The notes under the pieces are model-generated. The model did not search any database, was not told the DNA's origin, and worked only from the letters and a program-made list of their open reading frames with translations. The translations under genes and the position numbers were made by a program. This document shows, piece after piece, positions 11,724 to 22,038 of a DNA stretch of 64,000 nt; the stretch's first letter is position 1, and the number at the start of each line of letters is the position of its first letter. This stretch comes from Sequoia sempervirens (taxonomy: Eukaryota > Streptophyta > Pinopsida > Cupressales > Cupressaceae), in assembly GCA_007258455.2 (NCBI GenBank), contig VDFB02000003.1:36893733-36957732 (forward strand), written 5' to 3'.

Positions 11724-12007
11724 CACTTATCTAGGCATAATTTCACTATTTACACCTTTATTATGCTTTATTTGACCCCTTTATGCCCTCATAAGGATTA
11801 ATTAAGGGTGTTTTTGAATATAAACTTGACAAATATAATTAAATGTGACTTAATTCCCGACACCCACTTTCAAGTCCAAGCTGGGACCCATTCGCCATGG
11901 GTGGCGAATGAGCCCCTCTTGGCTAAAGTTTCTTTCAGGTTTTTATTTAAAATCACCTTATGTTTGCCTATGATGAGGTATTATCGGGTTACTAAGGCAC
12001 AAGTGTG

Positions 12008-12015
12008 TATAAATA
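12008..12015 (+). promoter_or_regulatory. Putative LTR TATA box
   Basis: TATAAATA follows tgtg and precedes a conserved tgtgt.tttcacctcattttacatc block. The same box occurs in reverse at 61525-61532 and 46184-46191 in the other LTRs, while the 5' LTR of this element has a degraded form near 6066. It probably marks the U3/R boundary. Confidence 0.5.
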
Positions 12016-13038
12016 TGTGTCTTTCACCTCATTTTACATCTTCTAACTCATTCAAGCAATCTTTTCATTCATTAAAGAATTTGAACACTTTGCATCCTCT
12101 AATCAATCATTCAAGAGCAGCCATTTTTATATCTTCATATTTTCTTCAACAAAGGTTTGGTAAGTTGATAGAATTTGCATGATATTTGTTTATCATTCTC
12201 TTTCATTTCATTATTTCATTTAGGGTTTGATTACCAAAGTGGGATTTGACCAAGGAAAATCCCTATAACCTAACCCTTAACCATTTTCCCCCTTTTTCAT
12301 GTGTGTTTGTAGACTTGTGTATGCAGATTTGAAAAGCATTTAGGTGTTGAAAAGTGGAAAAGAAGTCAACAAAGTGTTTCAATTCAACTATATCCTATTT
12401 CAAGCTTGGAGAAGATATCATGTCTATTTTTTGCATATTTGACTTATGCAACCCAACAAGTAGTCAACCTCAGATCTGGTGCTACAGAATTGGTCCCTAA
12501 TTTCTCAAAATTTTGGGAGTGGACTGATTTTCCATCAGTGGTGAATGAGTCCCACCTTAAGCTAGAAATCCATATTTTGTCAGATTTTGGATCCCGACAC
12601 TCACAAACAAGTTTCTAACAAATTTCATCAGGAGTAGGACTAATTCATCTTCAGTGGCGAATGAGTCCCCATGTTGATTTTTAGCCATTTTTGTCGGCAT
12701 TCAGAATATTCTAGATTCTCCATTCTTTGCCCAGGTGCACTCTGAATTAGCCTTTTTCTATTTTGTTTTACATTTTTTATTCTTAGTTCATGTTTGCATA
12801 TCACATTGTGTTTTCCAGCATTGCATAATTCTTAGGTTTTGCATTCATAATTAGTCAAATAGACCATCCAATTGCACTTAGTTCATTCCATTTATTCTAA
12901 ATAACATCATACATTGCCTAATTTGAGTGAACCTAACATAGATCTTTTGAATGGGGTTTATCTCTCTCCTTTTAGGTGAAACATCCTAATCTGAGTGCAA
13001 GAGTAGTCTACAAGCCCTACCTAAAAATCTACGGTTCA

Positions 13039-13598
13039 CATTCGAATGATACAAGTTGCAAAAAAAATTACAATAAAATGAAGGCACAAGTTCTTTTTAA
13101 ACCCCAAAGCAATGATGAGTTTGTTTTAAGCACCAAAAACCAAGTGTGAAGTTGTTTGTTCAATTTCAATATTTCAAAATCAAAGTCTAGCAAGTTCCTA
13201 ATGTTCAATTTTAGCCCAAATTTGAAAAAAAATAGTTAATGATTAATTTTAAACCCAAATTGATCTAGTTGGCCTAAAACAGAAAATAAAAGTAGCAATT
13301 GGATGCTCTAGACTATTACAATAAGCATTTAAAAATGCTTTTTCAAGTTCAAGTTCAATGTTCACTTTTCTAACTCCAATCTGCTAGTTATTTTGATCCC
13401 CATGTGAAAAAGGTGACCATTGTTTTGTGATGCAAACCCCTTATCCCTACCATGCAATTTTTTTGTAAGAACACAAACAATGTTTTAGAGCACTAAAGAA
13501 AATATCAATTTTTTTAGAAGCGTGACAAAACTAATTGTACTAGACAACTCTTTAAAGTAGCTATTTGATTAAATTATAACTCAATAAGTCTTTCAAAT
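13039..13598. other. Unassigned AT-rich DNA between gypsy-like element and LINE
   Basis: There is no ORF or repeat structure that I can support. It is presumably the continuation of the sequence that ended at 5482. Confidence 0.4.
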
Positions 13599-13618
13599 AA
13601 CTTTGTAAATGTATGAAA
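13599..13618 (+). repeat. Left TSD of LINE
   Basis: The 20-bp sequence has the core tgtaaatgtatg and recurs at 22019-22038 with two mismatches (18/20). It starts immediately before the LINE 5' end. Confidence 0.8.
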
Positions 13619-13621
13619 GAA

Positions 13622-15424
13622 ATGGAGGCACACGAGCGCGAGCATGGGCATGGGCGAGAAAAGAAGGATTTTGAAAGATCAAGCAATGGAAATGGAGGCA
13701 GGGCAGGATCTTAGAAATCACAGGCGGAACATGCACTGGGATCTAGTAAGAAGCAAGGTGAGGCTGATCTGAATGATGTGGATTCTGGAAAAAAAATCCT
13801 GGTGGATCCAAGTGGAAAGGATATTTCGGCGACTAATCCTATGGGTTCCCCTGTTGGTCAAAAAAATGAAAAATCCAAAGGTGTGGTGGGGACCACTGGC
13901 GACATTGGAGGCAATCGCAAACCCTAGACCTCTATATTTGGGGTAAAAACAAATGGAAATTCATCTTTCCCTCTAGTGCAAAATATCTTTTTCCCTGAAA
14001 AAGGTAAGTTTGCAATTTCTATGCCAGATCTGTTAATTGATCATAATATTGCTTTAATGGAAAGAACCCCGATTGGGAAATTTATGGGCCCTAAACCAAA
14101 CATTGAAGTGGTCAAGGAGTTTTTCAAAAAAAAATGGAGAACTAATGGAAAATTTTCAGTAGCAGCTTTCCCAAAGGGCTTTTTTGCATTTGAGTTCACT
14201 TGCAGAAAGGATATCTTGGCAGTTAGAAGTCGTGGTCCATGGGTTATAGGGAAATCTTCCCTGGCTCTAAGGAAATGTTCTTCTAATCTAGACCTCTCGA
14301 ACTCTATTTTTTAGAATGTCCCAGTATGGGTCGGACTCCCGGGCCTTCCCCTAGAATATTGGAATGAGGATGTCTTTTATGGTATTGTGAGCTCCTTTGG
14401 AGAGCTCCTTTCTATTGATTCTATGACAGCTGCTAGAAAGAGGTTGGTATTTGCAAGAATATGTGTAGGGGTCTCTCAGAATGCTAACCTTCCCTCATCT
14501 ATTGAGATTTAGTCGAAACTGGGATCCTAGTCACAGGGCATAGAGTTTGAAACCATCTCGTTTGCTTGTTTCAAATGCAAAAAATTTGGGCATTGGGCTA
14601 AGAAATGTCCTTTAAATGCCACCAAAGAGAAAGAGAAACTAGTTGGTTCTTTGAAATTTGTATGGCAAAAGAAATCTAGAGGAGAAAGCCTTGAGAATAA
14701 AGAGTCTAATGTTCAAATTACTTCTAATAAGGATTATGGTGATATGGGAAATAATGGTGAGGTTCCACAGGAACTCCAGCGTAAGGATCTTGAGAATACC
14801 TTAACAACTAGGGAAAAAGAAGCTAGTGAGGATTAGACAGTTGGTGAAGAAAAGAAGAGTCAGGAAGTTAACCCCTTTTCCCTAGAGCTAAGCCCAGTTG
14901 AGAAAATAGATAGGATCCCTGGTTTGGAGGATATTCCTATCCATGGGTTGTCCTTGGAGCTGAACATCCCTCTTCCACTCCCTTCCTCCAAAGGTTTTTT
15001 TCCTTCAGGTGTAGATCACTTTACGGATCCTAACTCCTTAGAATCTGTTAAGGACTCCTTCGATAATCAGGACCATTCTACTGAAATTTCTAGCAACTAT
15101 TCAACCTTTCATTTGAATGGCATCATGGAGACATTACCCCTAGGAGCAAAGACTCCTTATTGATAAGGAATGGGAATCAAGTAAAGAGATGGATAGTCAA
15201 GAAGAGACTGACAAAGAAGAGGTTTAATCAAAGAAAAATAAAAACAAACAATGGAAGACTCCAAGTGGCATTTCTACCAAATCAAAAGCAAAGGTAGACT
15301 GTGGAGCTACAAAGAACTCTCGAGGGAAAAAATCTTCTAAATGGACAAGAGAGCATAATAGTTTTCAGGATATTGCAGATGGGTTTCAGAAAACCATCCC
15401 AGAGTGCCTCAACTCCCCTGGTAA
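13622..15424 (+). pseudogene. LINE ORF1, RNA-binding protein (broken)
   Basis: ORF1 starts at ATG 13622 (MEAHEREHGHGREKKDFER) and can be followed in one phase through at least six in-frame TAG stops: 13712, 13925, 14312, 14510, 14528 and 14834. The segment around 13976-14311 resembles DUF4283, the N-terminal domain typical of plant LINE ORF1 (SMPDLLIDHN...GPWVIG). A CCHC zinc knuckle, CFKCKKFGHWAKKC, lies at about 14569-14610. The C-terminal third is acidic and low in complexity. It ends within a few bases of the ORF2 start. The role would be binding LINE RNA in the ribonucleoprotein. The product is not translatable as it stands. Confidence 0.8.
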
Positions 15425-15697
15425 CTCATGAAGATCATGTCTTGGAATATTAGGGGACTTAATAATCCCCATAAGCAGGATGTTCTGCGCAATTTTGTTA
15501 GAGATCATAAGCCTGATATTCTCCTTATTCAGAAAACAAAAATGTCAAAGGAAAAAGTGGAAAAGATGAGATTGTTTCAGCATTGTAGTACTCATGGAAA
15601 CAACTCGAATGGTGCTTCAGGAGGTATTGTTACCTTCTAGAATAGTCACATAATCAAAGGGGATCCAATTTTGGAAGGTACGAACCATATTGCTACA

Positions 15698-16615
15698 AGA
15701 TTCACACATATAAGGGATAATTTCAGTTGGATCCAATCAAATATCTATGCCCCCAATGGAAAAGGTCTTAGAAAATCCTTCTGGATGGAGCTGGTCACCT
15801 TGAGGAGGATTTTTGACAGAGAGTCTTGGATTTTCATGGGAGACTTTAATACGCCCTTAATGAATTAAGAAAAATTTGGAGGTTCCCAGATCAATGCGGA
15901 GAGTAAAGAGGATCTTCAAAGCTTCATCAACAACCAGGCGCTGATTGATCTGGATGTACATGGAGCTTCCTACACCTGGTCCAATTGCAGAAAGGGTATG
16001 GATATCATATAGGTTAGATTAGATAGATCTTTAGTCTCTAATCATTGGTTCTTTAATTATTATTGTTCTCTTAAAGCCCTCTCTAGGATTGGATCAGATC
16101 ACTTCCCTATTAGTTTTTTTGTGAAGCCTTTAAAGAAGAAGAAAAATATCCCATTCAGATTCACACATATAAGGGATAATTTCAATTAGATCCAATCAAA
16201 TATCTATTCCCCCAATGGAAAAGGTCTTAGAAAATCCTTCTGGATGGAGCTGGTCACCTTGAGGAGGATTTTTGATAGAGAGTCTTGGATTGTCATGGGA
16301 GACTTTAATACACCCTTAATGAATGACGAAAAATTTGGAGGTTCCCAGATCAATGCGGAGAGCAAAGAGGATCTTCAGAGCTTCATCAACAACCAGGCGC
16401 TGATTGATCTGGATTTACATGGAGCTTCCTACACCTGTTTGAATTGTAGAAAGGGTATGGATCTCATATAGGTTAGATTAGATAGATCTTTAGTCTCTAA
16501 TCATTGGTTCTTTAATTATTACTATTCTCTTAAAGCCCTCTCTAGGATTGGATATGATCACTTCCCTATTAGTTTTGTTGCAGAGCCTTTAAAGAAGAAG
16601 AAAAATATCCTGTTC
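15698..16615 (+). repeat. 459-bp tandem duplication inside LINE endonuclease
   Basis: 15698-16156 and 16157-16615 are near-identical: both start agattcacacatataagg and run to the aagaagaaaaatatcc segment. Both copies carry the same TAG at the MD.I*VRLDRS position (16011 and 16469), so that stop predates the duplication. Because 459 is divisible by three, phase is kept. Confidence 0.9.
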
Positions 16616-17185
16616 AGAGTTGAAAAAATGTGGCTTTCTCAGCCTTCTTTTAAAGAAGAAATTAGGAAATGGTGGAATAAAAGTATCTCTGGTACTACTA
16701 TGTTTAGAGTGGCAAAAAAATTAAGGGAAGTTAAATTCAACTTGAAAAAATGGAAAAAAGAGTCCTTTGGAAACATTTTTAGGATTAAATCTTATCTTCA
16801 GAAGGATCTGGGGGAGATTCAAAACAAAATCTAGAAGGAAGGATATTTGAATGATATTAAGGAAAAAGAGAATGAGCTCCTTATTAAGATGCATGATATT
16901 ATTGGAAAAGAGGAGTTCTGGAGACAAAGATCTAGAGCTTTATGGTTATCTGCAGGTGACAAAAATACTAGGTACTTTCATTTATCGGCCTCAAAACATA
17001 GGGCGGTCAAAAAAATTTCTCAAATTGAAGCATATGGTATTAGGCATGAGGAGGAGGAGGACATTAGAAAGCATGTTGTTTTATTCTTTAAAAATCTTCT
17101 TTCAAAGAATGATGAAAATAACCAAAATGATCAGGATCATTTAATAGAGGCTATACCTAATGTGATCAATTAGGAAAATAATTCT

Positions 17186-18418
17186 ATGTTGTCTGCTATT
17201 CCAACCAATGAGGAAGTTAAGAAGGTTATTTTCTCCTTTGAAGGGAGTAAAGCTCCGGGGCCAGATGGGTTCCCTATGTTTTTCTTCCAATGGTTCTGGG
17301 AGATTGTCGGAGAAGATGTGGTGAACGTTGTTAAAGAATTTTTTGGAACCAGAAGTCTCCTAAAAGAGTTGAATGCTATTTTTTTGGTTCTAATCCCTAA
17401 GAAACCTGGAGCGGTGAACTTTGAGGCCTTCAAACCCATAAGCCTCTGTAACTCAATCTATAAAATCATCTCAAAAGTTCTGACTTCTAAACTCTTAATT
17501 TTCTTGCCAACTTTGAGTTCACCTCAACAAAATGGATTTGTCCCTGGTAGACAGATACTTGATTCTATTGTAACCATGCATGATAATATCCACTCCTTGG
17601 TTGAATCTAGCAATGGAGGATTTTTGTTAAAGCTTGATATTTCAAAAGCTTGTGACAGAGTTGATTGGAAATTCTTATTTAAAATTTTAAAGGCGTTTGG
17701 GTTTTGCAACAATGTTCTTCAAATGGTGGAACAACTTGTGTCTACTGCTTCTATTTCTATTATGGTTAATGGATCTCCCACTACCTTCTTCCAAAGTTCC
17801 AAAGTTCTAAGACAAGGAGATCCTATTTCTCCTATTTTTTTCACTATTATGGCTGAAAGTCTTGGAAGAAATTTGAAAAGGTTGATCGATAATAGATCCC
17901 TTCTTGGTCTTAAACTTTCCTCAAGCAATCTGGTTTATTCTCATCAACAATTTGTTGATGATACCATGCTCTTGGGAAATTCTTTTGTCTCGGAAGGAAA
18001 AACTTTGAAATCTCTGCTAGATGAGTATGGGAGGGCATCAAGACACCTGATTAATAAACAAAAAAGTTCTCTTTTCTTCTTCAACACTCTTCTTCACGGA
18101 CAGAACAAAATTTCCAGAATCCTTGGTTGCAGGGTGGAGTCCTTGCCTACCACCTATCTTGGCCTACCCTTAAGCCTTAAACCCCTAGAATCCTTTTGGA
18201 TTTCATTGGTTGATAGGTTCAGTAAGAAGCTTGTTGGTTGGAAAGGATCTTTGTTAAGCCAAGCACGTAAACTACAACTCCTCAAAGCTACTCTTCAGAA
18301 TTTGTTGATTTATGCTATGAGCCTCTTCAAAATCCCTGCAAAGTTCGCGGATGCTATTGAAAAGATTCAAAAAATATTTCTTTGGTCGGGTGTTGAAGAA
18401 AAAAAATACTGCCTTTAA
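17186..18418 (+). pseudogene. LINE reverse transcriptase core, longest open segment
   Basis: These 410 codons without a stop cover the fingers and palm of the RT. The catalytic loop reads FVDD, where most plant LINEs have FADD. The upstream palm aspartate lies in LDISKACDRVDW, and LRQGDPISPIFF is the conserved B motif. The ATG at 17186 is internal to ORF2, downstream of a TAG at 17171, so it is not a real start. The open frame ends at TAA 18416-18418, where a frameshift moves the downstream sequence to another phase. Confidence 0.85.
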
Positions 18419-19597
18419 TAGGATGGGATCTGGTGTGCAGACCGAAAAAGGTCGGAGGTTTAGGTCTTAGAAGAATCAGAATGGTTAACAAGATTCTTCT
18501 AGCTAAAAAAATTTGGAGAATATTTTTGTCTTTAGGGGAATGGACTGGTATCCTAGCAAGCAAATATTTAGAGAGTAATAGATCTCTTATAATTATGAAG
18601 GAATCCCATCTTCTTCCCAGAGGCTCAACCTGTTGGAATAATTTGATCAATGGAAGAAATGGTGTTGATTTTGGAGTGGTTTGGTAAGTAAGAAGCGGAA
18701 ACCAAACAAGATTCTGGGAGGATAGATGGTTGTTTAAGGAGCCCCTTATAAAAATTGATTCCTTTAGCGGGTGGGCTGAGAATTGCAAAGCTCTTTTTGG
18801 TTCTTATGTGAAAGACTATCGTGTGGATGGAAAATGGGTGGATCTATACCTTGTTAGTCAGGCTCTTGCTCCTATTCAATCTTCTTTGTTGGTTGTTAGA
18901 CTCTGCCCTGTTCAAATGGAAGATCGTCTTGTTTGGAATGATAAACCCTCAGGAAATTATTTTGTTTTGTCTGCTTTTTCCAGGCTTACTTCTTCCCAGG
19001 CTTCTCCTCTTTTCTGTTCAAAGGCTTGGTTCAAACATTTAGTCCCTAAAATCAACATCTTTTTTCTAGATCCTTCTCCAAAATAAGGTTCTCACGGTTG
19101 ATAACCTCTGCAAGCGTGGCTTTCAAATACCTAATAGATGTTTTCTTTGCAAGATGGAGGTAGAGTTAGTGAGTCATATGTTTCTTCACTATCCTTTTGG
19201 TGCCTCAATTTGGGAAAAAATAATCTGTTACTGGCAACTATCTTGGGTTTTTCCCTTGTCTATTGAAGTTTTCTTCCTTCAATGGAAAGCACTGATTCAT
19301 AATTCTGTACTCCGATACTTGTGGGATTTCTCTTTCCCTCATGTTGCTTGGGGTCTTTGGAAAGAATGAAACAACAAAATTTATAGAGATAAAGAAGCAC
19401 CTATGGATATTTTTTTTGATAAAATAATCAGATTTTTGATAGAAAATGCCAATGCTATCTCCCAGAAGGTCAACAACTCTGAGAAAGTGGCTCACTCATC
19501 CTATGATCTTATGGTTGCTAAGGAATGGAATATAAGTCTTGATTTTCCTTGCTCCCCTAAACAAGCTAAGAAGGATAGAGAGGGTGTTTGATGGTCT

Positions 19598-20121
19598 TTT
19601 CCACCTAATGGATGGGTCAAAGCCAACTTTGATGGAGTGGCTAAAGGTAATCCTGGGGCGGCAGGTTGTGGCAGAGTCATAAGGGATTCCTTTGGTAACT
19701 TTCTAGGTGTGACTACCACTCCCCTTGGATCCCAAACCAATCACCTGGCTGAGGTTGTTGGAGCTTTTCATATTATAAATTTGGCCCATAGTCTAAATTT
19801 TAAAAACCTTTGGCTTGAAGGGGATTCCAAAACATTATTGATTGTCTTTTAGGTAAGTCCCCCCCCCTCGTGGACCATTAAGTCTTGGATTGATGATGCC
19901 ATCTCGACCTTAGTCAAGTTTGATAACATAAAGATTTCACATGCCTATAGAGAAGCCAATGCGGTGGAAAAAAAATTGTGAATGAAGGGGTTAGGAGTAA
20001 AGGACAGTGCACTTGGCTAAATATTAGTGAACTAAGTGTTAATGTCCAAGCCTTATTGAGCTATGATGAATCAAATGGGCAAGAAGTGTGTCACCTCATT
20101 AATAACAATAGGATGGGGTAA
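19598..20121 (+). pseudogene. LINE RNase H domain and ORF2 C-terminus
   Basis: From PPNGWVKANFDGVAKGNPG at about 19601 the frame matches the plant RVT_3-type RNase H pattern: FDG, GCGRVIRDS, LAEVVGAF and LEGDS. A TAG at 19850 and a frameshift near 19975 interrupt it; the continuing frame reads NEGVRSKGQCTWLN and stops at 20119. It would remove the RNA strand during target-primed reverse transcription. Confidence 0.75.
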
Positions 20122-20266
20122 TTACATCATAATCATTAGATTGTATGGGACCGAGCTTAGTTACTTAATCTGTAAGGTTTCCTGGCACGCTTTGTGGGTT
20201 CTTAGATTTGGCGGGACCATTTCTAGTAAATATTTCATCTCTATTTGCCCTACTGTGCTTACCAAG

Positions 20267-21818
20267 ATGGGTGGAGACAGGAAAAGAGTTGAGTCAGACA
20301 GCTTTGAGATGCATACCAGAAATTCTAAAGCGTGGAATAAAGTAAAAAGTGGGGCCTTACTTCCTTTTCTAGAAAAACTCCATGGTTCTAATCAGGAGGC
20401 TACTAAGCATTTTGAGAAGAATTGGAATAATGGGGAACTTACCCTTTTTGGTAGGAAAGTTGAGCTCGATGAAAACCTTATAGCTGAAGTGACCGAAATG
20501 TCCACTGATGGACACAAATTTTTCAGGGACAGGGTTTTCTCTGATGAAGTTGTCATCAGATTTCTAAAAAAAGAGAAGGAAAGACTAAAACTGGTGAAAA
20601 TTTCTAACAGCTACTTCAAAGTCGATACCATAAAAGCTCTATGGAGAAAGTCTCTTTGTGTTATCATGGAGTACATAACTGTGGATGGTCACTTCACCAA
20701 GGTCTACGGATATCACTTTTCCCTGCTCAACCATTTCCGCTACAAGGCTAGGGTTTCTATTCCCTACTATCTTCTCTATTCTTTGAGAAAAAGTTTGGAT
20801 GACCACAAGAAAAACCCAAAAAGATACCCTATTTTGCATATTGGCTTGATTAGGTTAATTTTTGAACATTACCAAAAATTTCCCGCCCTGCTATTTTGGA
20901 TGCCTCTCCTGATTTTGAGGAGGATGATACTGAACCTAACTTCTCGAGGAATTTTCCCAATTTGAGCTCAGTTAGAACAATCCTTAGCCCATCCTCTGTC
21001 CAAATTGGTAAGAAAATCCCTAACCCCCTTTTTGTGAAAGCTTGCACTGTGCCTAAGCCGAGAAGTTCTAACCTTAAAACCAAAAGTGTTGAGAAGAATT
21101 TACCGGCTAAAAACCTTGTTTCGTACTCTGAAGACTCTCTTGATTCTGAGGATTCTGGTGCTAACAACACTTCATCCTTTGCTGCCCCGTCGTTGGACAG
21201 AGATGCTAGAATTGGCTCCCCTATTACCCCTGACCCTGCTAAAACTTGCTTCAACCTAGATAGGGAACCCACTATGGATTTCTTGGGTTTAGCTAGAAAT
21301 AATGTTGCTGACCATTTCAGATTTTCAAAATGGATCTTTCATGAAATCAACGAGCTAAAAATAAAAAATTGGGCCCTTCAAAGTAAACTGGAAGAAATAG
21401 GATCCAAGGTTACAATGCTTGGCAAGAAAGAGGTGGAGCAAAAAGATCATGATGCTAGCAAAGAAACCCAGTACCACGCAGGCATGGATAGAAGGGTTGA
21501 AATTGAGTTGGATAAAATGAAAAATATTGTTAAAATTATAGCTGAGCATAACAATAGGATGGAAAGACACAATTCCATCATCATCAATGCCATGACTGAG
21601 AAATTGGACAAAGCTCAACAGGGTCTTTGGTGGTTGATCTGGAAGAGGTTAATGATAAAAACCAAGATGAGGATGTTGGTATTTCAAAGAGAACCAGTGC
21701 TAATTTGAAGAGGAAGGCTTCTCCTACACCGCAGATGATTCAAGCCTTCAAGAAGGGGGTTCAAGACATGCAAAACCTGGAGGCTAAGACCGAGTCTATT
21801 CTGAAGACTCTGGGTTAG
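20267..21818 (+). pseudogene. LINE ORF3, unknown protein (two frameshifts)
   Basis: ORF3 starts 145 bp after ORF2 at ATG 20267 (context accaagATGG, MGGDRKRVESDSFEMHTRN). I chose this over the ATG at 20063, which lies inside the ORF2 C-terminus. Part 1 (to about 20885) is a globular helical stretch with LTLFGRKVELDENLIAEV and VYGYHFSLLNHFRYK. After one frameshift, part 2 begins LDASPDFEEDDTEPN, is Ser/Pro-rich, and then has a heptad-like charged helix (residues EINELKIKN through MERHN) suggesting a coiled coil. A second frameshift near 21620 leads into a basic tail (LKRKASPTP) ending LKTLG at 21816-21818. No catalytic motif is seen. It resembles ORFs I associate with gymnosperm repeats, but I cannot name the family. 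The TSD pair places it inside the LINE. Confidence 0.6.
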
Positions 21819-22018
21819 CCGCGGCTGGTCTTTTTGTTGGCTTTTTTGCTAGCATTTTATGTCTGACCCTCTTGGTCTTTTGCAGGTGGCTACTGCTTGT
21901 TCTATTTTTTTTCCTTTTGTGCAACCTATTTTTTCTATTGGACTTTTTTGTCTCTTCTCTTTTGTTGTAAACTTGGTGGTTTTGGGTCCCTGTAAAACCC
22001 GTTTTTCCCTTTATCAAA
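21819..22018 (+). other. LINE 3' UTR and 3' terminus
   Basis: This T-rich tail reads ...cctgtaaaacccg...ttccctttatcaaaaa and ends at the TSD. The form is typical of plant LINE 3' ends, with only a very short A run. Confidence 0.7.
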
Positions 22019-22038
22019 AACTATGTAAATGTATGCAA
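22019..22038 (+). repeat. Right TSD of LINE
   Basis: It matches 13599-13618 at 18 of 20 positions, with differences at the fifth and seventeenth bases. Confidence 0.8.

Larger units (their letters stand above)
5483..13038 (+). mobile_element. Non-autonomous gypsy-like LTR retrotransposon, complete
   Basis: Two closely similar LTRs (5483-7085 and 10711-13038) begin TGTGTCATAG and end near ctacg..tca, and enclose 3.6 kb. The 5-bp flanks are cattt on the left and cattc on the right, consistent with a once-identical TSD. Immediately before the 3' LTR is a polypurine tract (agtgggggctaaa). The interior holds only a gag-like remnant, a T-rich stretch and an approximately 90-bp tandem array; there is no protease, RT, RNase H or integrase. 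The element therefore depended on a related autonomous copy (LARD-like). The 3' LTR carries a later 768-bp DNA transposon. I could not identify a PBS after 7085. A second copy lies in reverse at 60485 to the window end, and a related solo LTR at 44978-46810. Confidence 0.85.
10711..13038 (+). repeat. 3' LTR of gypsy-like element (with insertion)
   Basis: The LTR begins TGTGTCATAG and ends ctacggttca. Removing the 768-bp insert and its duplicated target leaves about 1.55 kb, matching the 5' LTR. Hairpin motifs lie at 11883-11916 (near-perfect), 12521-12552 and about 12634-12669. A TATAAATA at 12008-12015 lies between the first and second hairpins. ORFs at 11808-12182 and 12406-12618 are LTR readings, not genes. 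Confidence 0.85.
15428..20121 (+). pseudogene. LINE ORF2, endonuclease-reverse transcriptase-RNase H (broken)
   Basis: ORF2 starts MKIMSWNIRGLNNP at 15428, the typical opening of an apurinic-type endonuclease domain (later motifs GDFNTP and SRIGSDHFPI). RT follows from about 17186 (APGPDGFP, PISLCNSIYK, GFVPGRQ, LDISKA, LRQGDPISP, FVDD, YLGLPLS). A zf-RVT cysteine cluster (CFLCKMEVE..SHMFLHYPF) is at 19138-19200. RNase H is near 19620-19850 with FDG, AE and EGDS acidic positions. The frame is kept for most of its length but is out of phase at about 18420-19090 and again after 19975. It carries about ten stops, mostly TAG, and a 459-bp internal tandem duplication. The end at 20119-20121 follows the continuous downstream frame (...CHLINNNRMG). 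Confidence 0.85.
13619..22018 (+). mobile_element. Full-length LINE (L1-type) with three ORFs
   Basis: An 8.4 kb non-LTR retrotransposon is bounded by a 20-bp TSD. In order it has ORF1 (DUF4283-like domain and CCHC knuckle), ORF2 (endonuclease, RT, zf-RVT, RNase H), a 145-bp gap, ORF3 of unknown function, and a T-rich 3' UTR ending tttatcaaaaa at the right TSD. All three ORFs begin in the same phase. Decay is mostly by stop codons with few indels. Almost all premature stops are TAG, as expected from C-to-T change of methylated CAG/CTG sites. Plant L1-type LINEs usually have two ORFs and are about 6-7 kb long; the additional 1.7 kb is ORF3 with its spacer. Confidence 0.85.

Noticed and set aside
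20063..20266. ATG at 20063 as the start of LINE ORF3
   Set aside because: It lies within the C-terminal codons of ORF2. The ATG at 20267 has a better context and follows the ORF2 stop at 20121.
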